Source: Atherix ibis (Eukaryota > Arthropoda > Insecta > Diptera > Athericidae). Taken from it: DNA of 64,000 bases. Below, in pieces: positions 23,982 through 54,700 of this stretch; the stretch's first letter is position 1, and each line of letters opens with the position of its first letter. The stretch lies in the NCBI GenBank assembly GCA_958298945.1, contig OY282605.1, positions 39,100,811 to 39,164,810 on the forward strand, read 5' to 3'. The position numbers and the translations under genes were made by a program. The notes beneath the pieces are model-generated. The model searched no databases. It was not told the DNA's origin and was given only the letters and a program-made list of their open reading frames with translations.

Positions 23982-25292
23982 TGGTTTGATATTTAAGTAA
24001 TGAATTTAATTTGCAAAAACTTTTCACAGAAGTGATAACTCTGACTTAGTCACATTTTCCGGTTTAAAAAGTAAAATTTCTATAAATATGAGGCTTTAAA
24101 GACTGACAATTAACTTAAAAAAAAATCCATTAAATCTGTGAAAAGTGACTGATTGGTATGTTTTTTTGGATACACCTTCTAGGCAAAAAGATCAAAACCA
24201 ACATGGACATACGGACTAAAATTTGACTTACCATTCCAATTCCCATCTTCATCCAAAATCGTATGAAAAATTTTGAAATGCTCCCTTTTGTGCTCGAAAT
24301 AATATTACCCATCGTGCTCTAAATATTCTATTCATCCGTGGACTGTGCATCATCCCATCCTATCTAGCATTCTTCATAGGTATCTATCCTACCTAATCCT
24401 TTAGTCTAAGAACAGTTCAATCCCAACCTTCCCTAATTCACTCATCGATATTTAAAATAGGGATCAGTTTAAAAATTAGAGGAGATTAAAACTAAATAAC
24501 CAAAAATGTGCTCACATTACTTTTACACTTTACCGATAAGAGATTACTGATATATCCCTCCACTAAATAGCAGTAAAATTTCACAAAGAATGAATGTGCA
24601 TTACAAAGGACTTATAATCTACAAACAGTTAACCTGAACCATTCTCATGCAAATAAAAAGAAGTGAATACAAGCAATTACTACAACTCCTAGACAAAAAG
24701 ACCAAAACCAACATGGACATACAGACTTAAAATTTAGGGTTCAATTTAATATTCTAAACTATATGTTTAAAATAGGGAGTCGACTAAAGATTTTTTTTTA
24801 AATTACAAAACAAAAATGCCGTTCTTTTTGATGTCCTTTTTTTTAACCAAAAAAATTTACTTTTTACAAATTATGTATAGTTGTAGATATCATTAAAATT
24901 TATAAAAGAAGGTTTACATTAAAAATTTGGGTTTATAAAATAAATAAATGGTAAGAGGATAAAACATCATAAATCATATTAAAAAAAATTTAAAGTTTCG
25001 ACTTTAAACAATAACTTTTGAAAAGAAAAAAAAGTTGATTTTTCAAAAATTTCTACTTAAAGGAGAGTATAACAAAAAAAAATTTCAAGACTATGCAACA
25101 AATTTATAGGTGTAATCATGCGGATATATAGGAATCCTTTACCGAAGGATAATAGGCCGTCTTTAGTTTGATTAAAGTTAATCTAATTTGAACGAAAATG
25201 AAATTCAATTACTCTACTTTGATGACAAAATGATTCAATTTTATGTTGTAATATTCGAAGAATCTAAGCCGATTTTACGATTGACCTCATAT
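23397..25292. repeat. Segmental duplication, copy 2
   Basis: Partner of 20,496-23,064. It starts inside the mariner coding region at CGCGAAATTCGTACC and ends at CGATTGACCTCATAT, after which the sequence diverges. It carries one ~510-bp unit (24,184-24,693) instead of two. Confidence 0.85.
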
Positions 25293-25964
25293 TTATTCGA
25301 ATTTCTTTTATTTTCTCTACACAATTGTATTCAATAAGATTGATTTAGTTTAATTCATAGTATCCAATGATTCATTTATTGTACAATAGTTTTTTTTTTT
25401 TGGGGGGGGGGGGGTAATATTATACGAATAGACGAATGTATATGTACAAATTTGTTAGTAAATATTTCTTCAGTATCTATTCAAGTTATTCATCTATTCT
25501 TGAATTCATTGTTAGGATATGTAGTATCTTATGATCAAAATTAGACAGAGAATTGTTAGAAAATATCTTTTCTAATATAAATACTATTCATATAAATTGA
25601 CAAGACAAATAGTTTCTGTATTTGTATTCCAATTAAACATATCAATAATATATTTTTAATAATATTCGACGTAATTTAAAAATGTCCTTTTATACATTGA
25701 ATTTTGATTTGTTTTTTTTTTCTTTAAAAAATATCGCTATTAAAATATAATTAAATTACTAAATAATAAAATTAAAAAATATCAAGAATATTTATACTGA
25801 AAATTTTCTGTCCTTGAATACAAGGACTTTCATATTAAAATTAGTGATTTGGTAAAGATTGTTGATTATTTTGAAATCACAAGTTTTCATATAGTACGAA
25901 ATTTTATTACAATAATTTTCTTGAAATATGTTTTAAACAAAGAATAAAAATTGATGGTTTAATA
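25293..25964. other. AT-rich non-coding DNA with a T/G run
   Basis: A T run followed immediately by about 13 G occurs at 25,390-25,413. Otherwise nothing recognised. Confidence 0.4.
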
Positions 25965-27196
25965 TAGGGTTTTTCAATAAGAGTAATATGATTTCTAAGT
26001 GACGTTTCGGCCATTTGTAATATGTCATAATCTGTCTTTTTTTTTCATTGTATTTAGTAATGTTTACAATTTTATCATGGAAAGATATACGGAAGAATAA
26101 CGTTTATAAATTATTCAATTTTATTATCAAAATAATCGTTCTCCAATTGCAACTTTTCGTGCGCTTTTGCCATTTAATGGTCGTAATAATCGTCCAACTG
26201 TGCTCGCTATTCGTCGAATTGTTAAAAATTTCGAGCGTACATTTTTTTTACATAATGTTCAAGTGCCAATAAGACAAAGAACCGCTCGAAGTAATGAAAA
26301 TATTGCTGCCGTTCAAACAAGCGCTGCTGAAGACCGCAATTTGTTGATTCCAAGACGTTTTCAAGAATTGGGACTGTCTCAAACCACAACCTGGCGGATT
26401 TTGACAAAAGATTTGGGCTTGCATCGTATAAAATTGTTTTCACTCAAGAACTGAAGCCATTGGACCACCGTCTTGGAACAACTTGAAAACGATAACGATT
26501 TTTTAAGAAAATCATCTTTTCCGATGAGGCTCAATTTCATCTGAGCGGTGCAGTAAATAAACAAAACTGTCGATTCTGGTGTAAAGAAAATCTACAAATT
26601 ACATTCACCTAAATTGACAGTTTGGTGTGGTTTTAGGTCTGGTGGAATCATCGGTCCGTACTTCTTTCGAAATGAAGCTGGTAAAACCGTTACTGTCAAT
26701 GGAGAGCAGTATAGATCGATGATAACCAACTTTTTATGGCCGAAAGTGGAAGAAGTTGATCTGGACAATATCTGGTTCCTACAAGACGGGGCTACATGCC
26801 ACACAGCACGTGCAACAACCGAATTATTGTGAGAAAAGTTTGGATATTCGATTATTTCAAGAAATTGTGACATTGAATGGCCTCCAAGAAGTTGTGATTT
26901 AACACCATTAGACTATTTCTTGTAAGGTTATTGAAGTCATTGGTCTTTAGAAATAAACCAGACTCTCTTTGAGCTTTAAAAGTCAATATTGAACGTACTA
27001 TTCATGACATACGACTTGATTTAGTGGAAAAAGTGGTCGAAAATTGGGTTCATCGAATTCGTTCCTGCCAAAGAAGTCGTGGAGGCCATTTGAATGACGT
27101 TTTATTCAGAACTTAATTGTATCGATTGTACTTTACATTAAATAAAAAACATTTGAATTTCCTTAACAATTAGTGTGTTTTTTATTGAAAACGCTA
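25965..27196 (+). mobile_element. DDE (Tc1/mariner superfamily) element, dead, with inverted termini
   Basis: Termini TAGGGTTTTTCAATAA (25,965) and the complement of TAGCGTTTTCAATAA (ending 27,196) lie next to TA. The transposase begins near 26,077 (MERYTEE) and shows RFQELGLSQTTTWRILTKDL, SDEAQFHLSGAVNKQNCRFW, LTVWCGFRSGGIIGPYFF, WFLQDGATCHTARATTELL and PPRSCDLTPLDYFL, ending SRGGHLNDVLF. Counting a stop as one residue, 41 positions separate the second Asp (QDG) from the third (LDY), suggesting a DD41D arrangement, an inference from one eroded copy. At least one frameshift and several stops inactivate it. Confidence 0.8.
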
Positions 27197-27394
27197 TAAT
27201 ATGAAAACTTCAGTTAGCATTGATCTGAGTTTCATGTTTATTCAATTATAAAAAATTATAAAGATCACATAATCTAAAGATTAAAAAAAATCAACTAAGT
27301 TACAAAATAAAAATATAGTAATTTTTAGCCAATATTATAATTTTTTAACATTTTAAAATTGAGAAAAGAGCTTTTCTAATCCTACGAAAATATT

Positions 27395-27885
27395 ATCCAA
27401 TTTGTACTTTGAAAAGTAAAAATAAATCAAATATACTTTAAATTTAAATTTTGATAGTATTTTTATTTTATTATATTTTATAAACTTTGCCATTATATAA
27501 AAATTATATAAAATATCATTTAAATAGCTTTTACAAGACTTTTTGCAGGACTCGATCATTCTATTTGAGATAATTTTTGATGATTTTTTTTTTTGTATAT
27601 TTCGAGCTATAATTGCCCCATTGAAAATTATCTGCTTTAAAACGATTTTTTAATCGTTGTTTTGTAAATGCTCTAAAATTTAAAAATTATCTGAGTTAAC
27701 ACGATTTTTTACGTAGTCTTTTAAGGAAAATACTAACGACGTTGAATTGCACGGCCTTCAAGACCAAATGGCGCGTTCTAAAAAATTTTCGCGTAATGAA
27801 GCCATGCTGACAAACGAAAGTGTATCTGTTAAATACAAAAATTTTAAATTTAAATCCATCAAGTTCAAGTTTACTTGACATTTTA
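27395..27885 (-). mobile_element. Family-H relic, 3' half
   Basis: The 3' terminus TTATCCAATTTGTACTTTGA lies at 27,398. On the minus strand ENFLERAIWS (about 27,800) is followed by a spoiled DVNWPPRSCDLTP stretch, FSLKDYVKNR and then IESCKKSCKSYLNDILYNF (27,490-27,555), matching the C-terminal RI..CKKSRGGHLNDI.F of this transposase type. The 5' half is missing. Confidence 0.6.
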
Positions 27886-28129
27886 CATTTTTCTTATAAT
27901 AAAAATCAATATTATTTTCTCTTAAAAATATTTAATCCTAGCTCAATCTTTGTCTTTATTGATTCTTAGCTTTCTGATATCTTTAAATTTAATCTAATAC
28001 ATATATAATATTTTATTTATCTTTCTTATGATATATTTTTAAAAAAAACTATGCTTACATCCTAAACCTAACCTTAACCACCCTTAAATCTACTCTTATA
28101 AACTAAACATGCATTTTCATGCAATTATT

Positions 28130-28479
28130 CTTAAAACTAATCTTAAAACTAAATTCTATATTTGAATTCGGCAACCGCTGTGTTTATTGTTTCCTCTTGA
28201 TTCCTTAAGGTACTCCCGACCTCGTATAATGTAATTTCTAACCTCGATGTTGTCCCTTTGGCTACTTCTTGTAGATCTGGAGACGTTGCTTCAGAGCCTC
28301 TTCTGTGTCCTCCAATATAAGCAACGGTGACAGATACTTGGAGTTTCTCAAGATGTCCAGTAAATTGTTTTCCATTAGCTGCCTTACTTCCCTATTTTGA
28401 TGATGGGCTAATAATTTCACCTATTTGTGCATTATTCCCATTTACCATACTACAAATGGGGAAACGCCCGCCTTCCGGT
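28130..28479 (-). pseudogene. Unidentified protein-like reading segment with one stop
   Basis: From the edge of the Mos1-like insertion at 28,481 the minus strand can be read for about 113 codons with a single TAG. It starts GGRFPICSMVNGNNAQIGEI and later contains VTVAYIGGHRRGSEAT and TLRNQEETINTAVAEF. Composition is far more protein-like than the surrounding AT-rich DNA. I do not recognise the family. A retroelement ORF fragment truncated by the mariner is the likeliest explanation, but an old host exon cannot be excluded. Confidence 0.35.
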
Positions 28480-28480
28480 A

Positions 28481-29733
28481 CCAGGGGTATAAGCTTAGAT
28501 CCGCTGTTTGGTCATAGATGGCGTTAGTGAGCGTATTAAGCTATCATGGGTACGCCAAACTTTTTTTCATGAGTTTGACATCTGTCAACATTAATCAGTG
28601 CACATTGTCAGCAATTTTGTACAACAAAATACATTTTTCCTTTGGTAATAATGTCTAGTTTTGTGCCAGAAAAAGAGCATATGCGGGAAGCTCTGCTTTT
28701 CTGCTTTAATTTGAAGAAATCGGCTGCCGAATCGCATCTAATGCTTATTGAGGCCTATGGTGACAGTGCTTTATCGGAAACAATGTGCCGAGATTGGTTT
28801 CATCGGTTCAAAGCAATTTTGACTTGTGGAACAAGAAGCGTAAAAATCGGCCTAGGATCGCAAAAAAAAATTGAGGATCGCAAAAAAATGCTCGCGGAGC
28901 AATTGGGTGTCACTCAACCAGCCATTTCCATACGTCTGCGTGCCATGGAGAAGATTTAAAAGATCGGAAAATGGGTGCGGCATGAATTAAACGATAGGCA
29001 GATGGAGCGACGCCAATACAGATGCGAAATCTTGCTCGCCAGACAAAAAATAAAGTCGTTCCTGCATCGGATTGTGACAGGCCATAAAAAGTGGATATAT
29101 TTCGAGAATTCTAAATGCAAGAAATCGTGGGTTGATCCCGGACAACCATCAACATCTTCTGCAAGACCAAGTCGTTTCGGATGGAAGACGATGCTGTGCG
29201 TTTGGTGGGATCAGCAGGGTATCGTCTACTATGAGCTGTTAAAACCTGGTGAAACTATCAATGCCCACCGCTACCACCAACAACTGATCAAATTGCACTG
29301 TGCTCTGCGTGAAAAAAGGACGTATTGTCAACAAAGACATGACAAGCTGATTTTCCTCCACGACAACGCGCCAACGCACACTTCAAAAATAGTCCGAAAC
29401 TACTTGGAGATACTCAACTGGGAGGTGCTACCCCACCCCGCATATTCACGAGACCTGGCCCCTTTCGACTACCACCTGTTTTCGTCGATGGGACACGCGC
29501 TCGCTGAGCAGCACTTCGATTCTTACGAAGACGTCCGAAAATGACTTGATGAGTGGTTTGCCTCGAAAGAGAAGAAATTTTTTTTGGCGCGGTGTCCACA
29601 AATTGCTCGAGAGATGGGAAAAATGTGTAGCTAGCGAGGTCAAGTACTTTGAATAAATTTGTTTTTCCTTTCTATAAAAAAAACATGTGTTTTTTTGACC
29701 AAAAAAACAGCGGATTTAAGCTTATATACCTGG
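28481..29733 (+). mobile_element. Mos1-like mariner, copy 2, dead
   Basis: TA duplications (28,479-80; 29,734-35) flank termini CCAGGGGTATAAGCTTAGAT and the complement of CCAGGTATATAAGCTTAAAT. The transposase starts at 28,651 (MSSFVPEKEHM). Lesions: a 4-nt deletion in FKDGNFD (~28,816), a stop after RAMEKI, replacement of the first catalytic Asp (VTGDEKW read as VTGHKKW), and a stop at DVRK*LDEW. Second and third Asp motifs (LHDNAPTHT, FDYHLF) remain. It shares with copy 3 a ~39-nt in-frame deletion around EDRKKMLAEQLGVT. Confidence 0.9.
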
Positions 29734-29735
29734 TA

Positions 29736-30478
29736 AATAATTAGTTTGACGTCCTTACGTAGATACATTCTCAGAAGCTTACAATATATGCCGTTGGATT
29801 TTTTAATTTTATCACTAACAAAAAAGTTTTATTTGAAGTTCTTGTTAAGATTCAAGCCTAGATAATTTAGATTGTCGAGTCACTCTTATCTCCAAACGCG
29901 GTGTCTACGAATTTTTTCGTTCCTGACGGCGTAAGGCACAAGCACTCTGACTTTGGAAATTTGAATCTATTACTCCAAAGGACCGGTTTTCACTGCTTTA
30001 GTAACCGATATTATACATATTTACTTTTTATTTTATGGATGAAGTAAAGGTTTTCTTACCATTATTCACCCTATCCAACCTGTCTCCCTCATAGTTTCAA
30101 ATTTGAAGCCATCACGCCATAAGTTCCTATGGGCTCGTAACATTAGTCTCATTAATTTTCTACTCCACCTGATATACTTATTTAAAAATATAATTACAAT
30201 TTCCAAAATCTGCTTCCTGTTTTTTTTTTTATAAAAGTAGAACTAATAAACAAAAAATATTAAAAGAAAATAAGAAAAATCATTTACGATTTGGATCGTC
30301 CAGATTAACAATGCAAACAAAGGTCTCTCGGTACTCTTGAGCTAAATAATTTTAAAATTCATTTTTATTCAAACATTTAGAAATAAAATGGCATATAGCA
30401 TAATAATAAGTTGAAAAAAAATTAACTTGAAAATGATTTTTTTTAATTTAAATTTCTTATTTCAATTGTAAATTGCAG
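29736..30478. other. DNA immediately 5' of the first recognised kinase exon
   Basis: Probably intron of the kinase gene, since 30,479 begins with a splice acceptor. No upstream exon, promoter or start codon was identified. A less AT-rich patch at 29,880-30,150 has no recognised motif. Confidence 0.4.
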
Positions 30479-48655
<18,177 letters not shown>

Positions 48656-49110
48656 AATCTAATAGAAAAAGAAAAAAGAAAAAAACCTAAACACAAAAAA
48701 AAACCAAAGATACAGAAAAAATCTAATTACATAAATTTTAAGTTTACTTTTTAAATTAATCGTAATTATTTTAAGAAATTCTACTACTCGTTCTACACAT
48801 CTCTTTATTCTCTTATCTATTTTGTTATAAATAATAATATATGTTCAATTAATTTCTATTATTATTTTAGATTAGTTGCAATTGTAAATTATATTCTATT
48901 AGAAAAATAATAAAATTAACCAACAAAATCAACAAAACAATAATATACTAACTAAAAACAGTCAATCAATTGATAAAAAAAAATAGAATTAAAACAATGA
49001 AAAAATGTTAAAAATTTATTATAATAAAAATTAAGAAAAATATTTAAAATATTGAAAATATACACGAAAAAAAAAAACCAAATAAAGTTATTTTAAATAT
49101 AAACAAATTT
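48656..49110 (+). other. sqa: Probable 3'UTR of the sqa-like gene
   Basis: Very A-rich sequence after the stop. Candidate polyadenylation hexamers AATAAA lie at 48,909-48,914 and 49,081-49,086. The true cleavage site cannot be decided from sequence. Confidence 0.5.
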
Positions 49111-51059
49111 GAAAGATAACCCCAAATGTCTTTGCTTTTCATAAATTCTACAATATAAAGCAATCAGTCAGTGTTATATAAAGCGTACTTATTTAAATTA
49201 TTTATTTTTTTTGTTTTAATTAAAAATAATTTAAAAAATCTTTTTTTAAACACCCACAAAATTACCTGTACAACCAAAAGTTCACTTTTTCGTTGGTTGC
49301 TGTCCAAATCAATGTTATTTTTGGCGAACGCAGCGCCATCTATTATATAATAGAAAAATCACTATTATCACCTAAATTTACAAAATTATTAAAATTAATC
49401 AAATTTTTACAAATTTCATAAGAAAAAAATCATTAATATTTTTTTTAAATATGGAATTAATAATTAAATATTTTTTTAAGTGCCGCTTTTATCTAGAATC
49501 TGTAATATTTGCATGTATACTAGTACCATCTATTAGACAATCGATTAAATATAATGAAAAGTTTACGTAAGAGCGTCACTTTTCATTGACAGTATTTTTA
49601 GCGGGAACTTTCTCATACCAAATTTCTTAGGTTATGATTGGACGACAGTTCCACCAAAATGATTTCATGGAATTTTCGTATTTTCTCAATTAAATTTCAT
49701 AAAATTATGAAAATAAATACAAATATTTTACCATGTTTAAAGATATTTTTTTGGGTTTATAGATGAATATTTAATATTAATAATAGATCTGGTTAAGAAT
49801 TAAAAACATAATTGATAGAATAAATGAATAATAAATTAAGGCCATTCATTATTCATTCAATCAATATAATTTTGATTGTAATTGGATTGGAAAAGTTTAT
49901 TGATATTCTTTTTTTTAGATGAAAATGTTCTTATATATAATATATAGGATATAAGGTGATTAAAGTTAACTTACACGGATTTTATATAAATAATAGTTGA
50001 AAATTTTTCATCGAATTTTAATGCGTGTTGAGAAAAAACATATCCTAATAATATTCCCATTATTCTTCAATTTCTCTTGACTTTTCCAAATATCTTTTTA
50101 GGATTTTGAATATTTTATTAATTTACCATAAAATTCTATAGTAGTTTATCAATGAATCTGTACTTACTATCAGAACAAAGTAAATTATTTTAATTCAATA
50201 AAAATTTATGAGATCATAAAAATTTTATGACAGTACCTTTTGCATGCTAAATTTCTGCATTCAAATTGAAATAATCATTATTTGATTGATATTTTACAAA
50301 ATATACGAGTCTATTATAAGTACAACTAAATATATAAACAAGATTTTCTTGATAATAAAAGTAAAACCAGAGCTAGACTACACGTTTCTTGTATGCATTT
50401 TATTACAATTACAAGTATTCAAAAACAAATGTTTATAAAAAATATTCAATCGTTTTTAAAAATAATCAAAATAAATACTAAACAAAGATTTTATGGGATG
50501 GGTCATAAAAAATATTAAAACTAATCGATAAATTGTGTCTACACACAAATTAACTCGGAATTATCAGAATGACCAAAATTAAAACAAAAGATATTAAAGT
50601 AAAATATTCCCGGTAATTCTGGAAAAAAAATACAAATGACCGACATTTCCATACCTGCAAAAGACTTTTTTAAAAAATATGTCACCAAAAACCAGATTAC
50701 ATTATGGAAAGGTTGTCTGGAACCATTGTCAAAACGATAATAAACGACATTCCCTAAATGCCATTATTATGAAGAAATTCCATTAAGGTTGAACTCAAAA
50801 ATAGTCTATCGAAATTCCCAATAAATAGATTTATTTCCAAAGAAAAAAAAAATACATATAATTTTAATAATTTTATAAAATAGAAAATAAACTTACCACC
50901 CACAATATTTTCATACAAATATGTTATGCATATTCGTTTATCTGTAAAATATACAATTTGTTTTTGTTATCATTTATTTTATTACCATACAAATGTGCAT
51001 ATCCGTTTTTATAGTTTGTTTATTTGTTTATTATAAGGTCTCTGAAATAAAAGCCAGAA
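49111..51059. other. AT-rich intergenic DNA
   Basis: Nothing recognised between the two convergent genes in this part. Confidence 0.45.
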
Positions 51060-51795
51060 GCCATTCTATAGCGTAATGACCATAAGGCTATTTGGGGATT
51101 TCGTTTTACGGTGCAGAATGGCAACTGGTTGCAAAAAGCAATTAAAAGTGGTTAAAAATTTTGTGGAGAATATTAAGACCCTTAAGCAAATTAAAAAGAG
51201 GTCCTGGGAAAAGAGTTGTTTGGTTAAGGAACTCCACAATGGAAAGAGATCTATTAAAAAAAAAAATTCTGGAAGTTGATCGATACAGAAATGGGATAAA
51301 GGACCGAAGAGCACATCACGGTAAGTGGGGGGGGTATGCGCAATCCGAATTCTGAGATGTTTACATACCATGAAAATTCGGAATAGTTGTTGGGTAGACT
51401 GGTTTTATGAACAAATCTTCCACCGTTGATCCATTCTGTTTGTCTACGCCTGGTAGATGCGACAAGTTCGAAATTTCATGGAGACAGGACGATGGAGAGA
51501 CTGAGCTGATCACTCCGCTTATAATCGAGGGGGTACCAGCGTGACCGTGAACCAAACACAATCCGAAGTTTCTATTTTAAAATAAATTGCATTACGAATC
51601 TCGTTGAGCACCGGATCATTTTATGATCCACGAATGGCTTCCAAGTCTACGGGGAACCGTTGGTAAAAATATTTACACTGCGATGTTTTGGGAGATTAAT
51701 TGCAGTCTCAACTGCCGTCCTAATTGCCCACAGTTCGTCATGGAAAGGAGAACTTCGGATTAGGTAGGACTTCACACTTTACCTGACGATGTACA
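51060..51795 (-). mobile_element. LINE RNase H domain relic
   Basis: On the minus strand, high to low: DELWAIRTAVETAINLPKHR, SVNIFTNGSP (RNase H: ELWAI..A...., FTDSRSAL), FKIETSDCVWF, VHGHAGTPSIISG (pattern VKAHVGIPGNE.AD) and finally LRIRIAHTPPTYRDVL (pattern TRLRIGHTRLTH). This is the RNase H and following region of a LINE ORF2 of the I/Jockey/R1 assemblage. The DSR aspartate and GNE glutamate are lost and frames are broken. It is distinctly less AT-rich than flanking DNA. Confidence 0.65.
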
Positions 51796-54700
51796 CGATA
51801 TTCTTCAGTTAATTAATTTTTCAACTCACAAAAAAAATAAAAACGCACAAAACTCTTGTTCTTGTTTTTCTTTCAAATTTATTATGATATTCTTATAAAT
51901 TTTCTTATTCCAATTTAATAATTATGACTTTTTACAATGTAAAAAAAAAATTTTTATAATCAATTCCTATTAAAAAAAATACATACTTTCCTCTTATATA
52001 TTTTTATATATATATATATATATAATTATTATAATAATATATTATTGAAATAATTAATTTTGTGTTTAAAAATAAAAATATTGTAGTATAAGTGGTCTGA
52101 GACCCTAAAAAACGCATAGAAAATATTTTTTTCCTAACGCATAGAAAGTTTCTTTATAATATGCTTTTGTAAATATATCATCGCTTATAGACATTTATTA
52201 CTTAAAACTATTTGAAATTCTAGTTTATTTATTATTATTAATATTATACATACGAGTACTTATTTCCGGATCTTAATATTAAATTAATTTTAGGGAAAAA
52301 AATAGTAATTCAATCCTTTTGATTATGATTTCGCGGGGGCTTGGCTTTTCTTTAAACTTTTTTTATTTTTTTGGAGAGTATTGATAATGTATTCAAAATT
52401 GAAATTATTTATTTTAATTTATTCCAAATATTAGAATCCTTTTCCGACTCCAGAATTTTTGCAAACGATTTACTTGTTTTTCCAAAAATCGCATTTTTTA
52501 AAAAGTAAAGAAATCATAATCAAAAGAATACTATATGAACAAATCTACTTAATCAACTGAATTAAATCAATTAATTTTTATATATAGTAAATAAATTTTG
52601 CATATTTTTTTTTATTGCACAAATCCACAAAAAAAAATGGCTGTATTGCGCTCAAAATAAATTGATTTAATTCAGTCAAATTTCATTTTGTTCATTAATA
52701 GTTCAGTTATTTTTCTTAGATTAAACTTAATTTGTACTAAATTTCACTTAAAAACACTAGAGCAAGAAAAATAGTATACAAATAAAGTAAAAATTATATA
52801 TATATATATAGTATATATATTATAAACAATTACTTAAAATTAATTCTTCTATTGGAGGAAAAAGAATTTTTTTTCCATTTTTTTTTTGGTCGTAAACTGG
52901 ATATGATCTTAATTTTTTTAGTTAGTTTTTTCAAAAATTAAAAAAAAAATGTAATAGATTTTTGAAAAATATACTCTTTTGCCATATATTTTTGATTGAT
53001 TTTTTTTTTATTCTCTTTGGCTTAAGATGAATTTTTCATTGGGAAAAAAAATTAAATAAGCACAGGTGTTTTATTTGATATTATAAGAAATTTAAGTTTT
53101 ATTTGATTCCTTTCTTCTAGTTCTTTTTTAATTATTAAATTGAGTGGATTTTTGCTGTATTATGTTTTTTGATAAGCACAGTTTTGAATGAATGTAAATT
53201 GAAATTATTTTCAATTTATAATTTGTTCAAGTTTTGCCTAATTCAATCACAAGAAAAGTGAGTGAATACAGCAAAAGTTCTAACAAAAACGATATTATTG
53301 CTCAAAATTAGCATATACAACAACCATTCCTTATTCAATGTACATACTTTGACAGATTGGACGCCATTTTTTTCGTTGTTCAAAACACAAAAATCTAGTA
53401 CCTTTGTTGGCATTTTACATTCGTCCAATCAGCAGTGCCAATATATAACACAACAAAAACGCAGTCAATTTAATTTGAACTTAAAATTCAAAAGGGAAAT
53501 TTTGTAATAGCTAATCTATTATATTTTGTTAAGGAAAAAAGGTGCAAGAAAATTTCCAATTGATATTGTGCTGTTTCTCTTTAATAGTTTTATTTAACGA
53601 AATTTTTTTTTAAAAAATTCTTTTGTATTTAAAATAAAAAAAATGTCTAGTAAAAAGAAGCACAATATCATTTTTTTTTTGTAAGCTATTACAATACATT
53701 TTCTAAATATTAAGCTTAAAAGAAGGTATTTTTTTTAGCTGTTTTTTAAAAATGTTAGGTTAAAGGAAAAGGGCAAAGTAAAATCATATCATATTACGAA
53801 TTAAAAAAAAAAACCAAAAAAAAATCTCTCACCATAATTTTTTTGGAAAATCTCCTTTTCTTCTTCTTTTCTCTTCGTTTTTTTTTTTTTAATTTTAGAA
53901 AAATGTTCATTAAATATTTTATATTTAGTGAATTACAAAAAAAAAAAAAAAAGTACGATTTTTTTTTAAATTTTCAATTTTTCTTTTTAAATATTTTTAC
54001 TAGTTTTTTATTTAATTGGTTGTTTTTCTTAGTTATTATACAATTTTTTTGTAAATTAATATTTTGTTGTTTTTTTTTCTTTCAATATTTTAATTTTTCA
54101 AGCAAAAGACAAAATTCTAGGGCTTAGGATTTTTTTTTTATTTTATGGCAAATAAATGTGGTGATGATGAACTTTTTTACTTTAAAAAATAATGTAAAAT
54201 TAAAGCGGTTATTACTTGGAAAAGTAGATAGAATAAAATTGGTTATTTTCTGAAGTAATTGCCGAAGGGAAAAGGTTACAGTTAGATTTAAGCTAATTTT
54301 TTTCAACTGACATAGCTTTGGATAAACCAGTTTATTAATTATTTTCTATTATGTAATTTGTCATTTTCTGTTTCAATTCGAACAAGTTTTTCTAAAAAAA
54401 AACTTTTTTATTGTAAAATTTTCAAAAGAATATTTTCACAAATGTATTATTTTACCAATACTAATACTAGCTAGCATGAATGTTAAAAATATGTAAACTT
54501 TTATTATTTTAAATTGAAAAAAAAATAAATATATACTTTTGTGCTTATAAAGCTCAACTGGATCATGAATATTGTATAAAAATTAAACGATCAACAAACA
54601 AACCAAGCAAAACATGTTCAAAGCAAGGTCAGATTATGCAAGTTTTTATATACTTTCACTTTTTTTTAGGTCTTCATCAATTCTGTTCAGAATTCATCGA

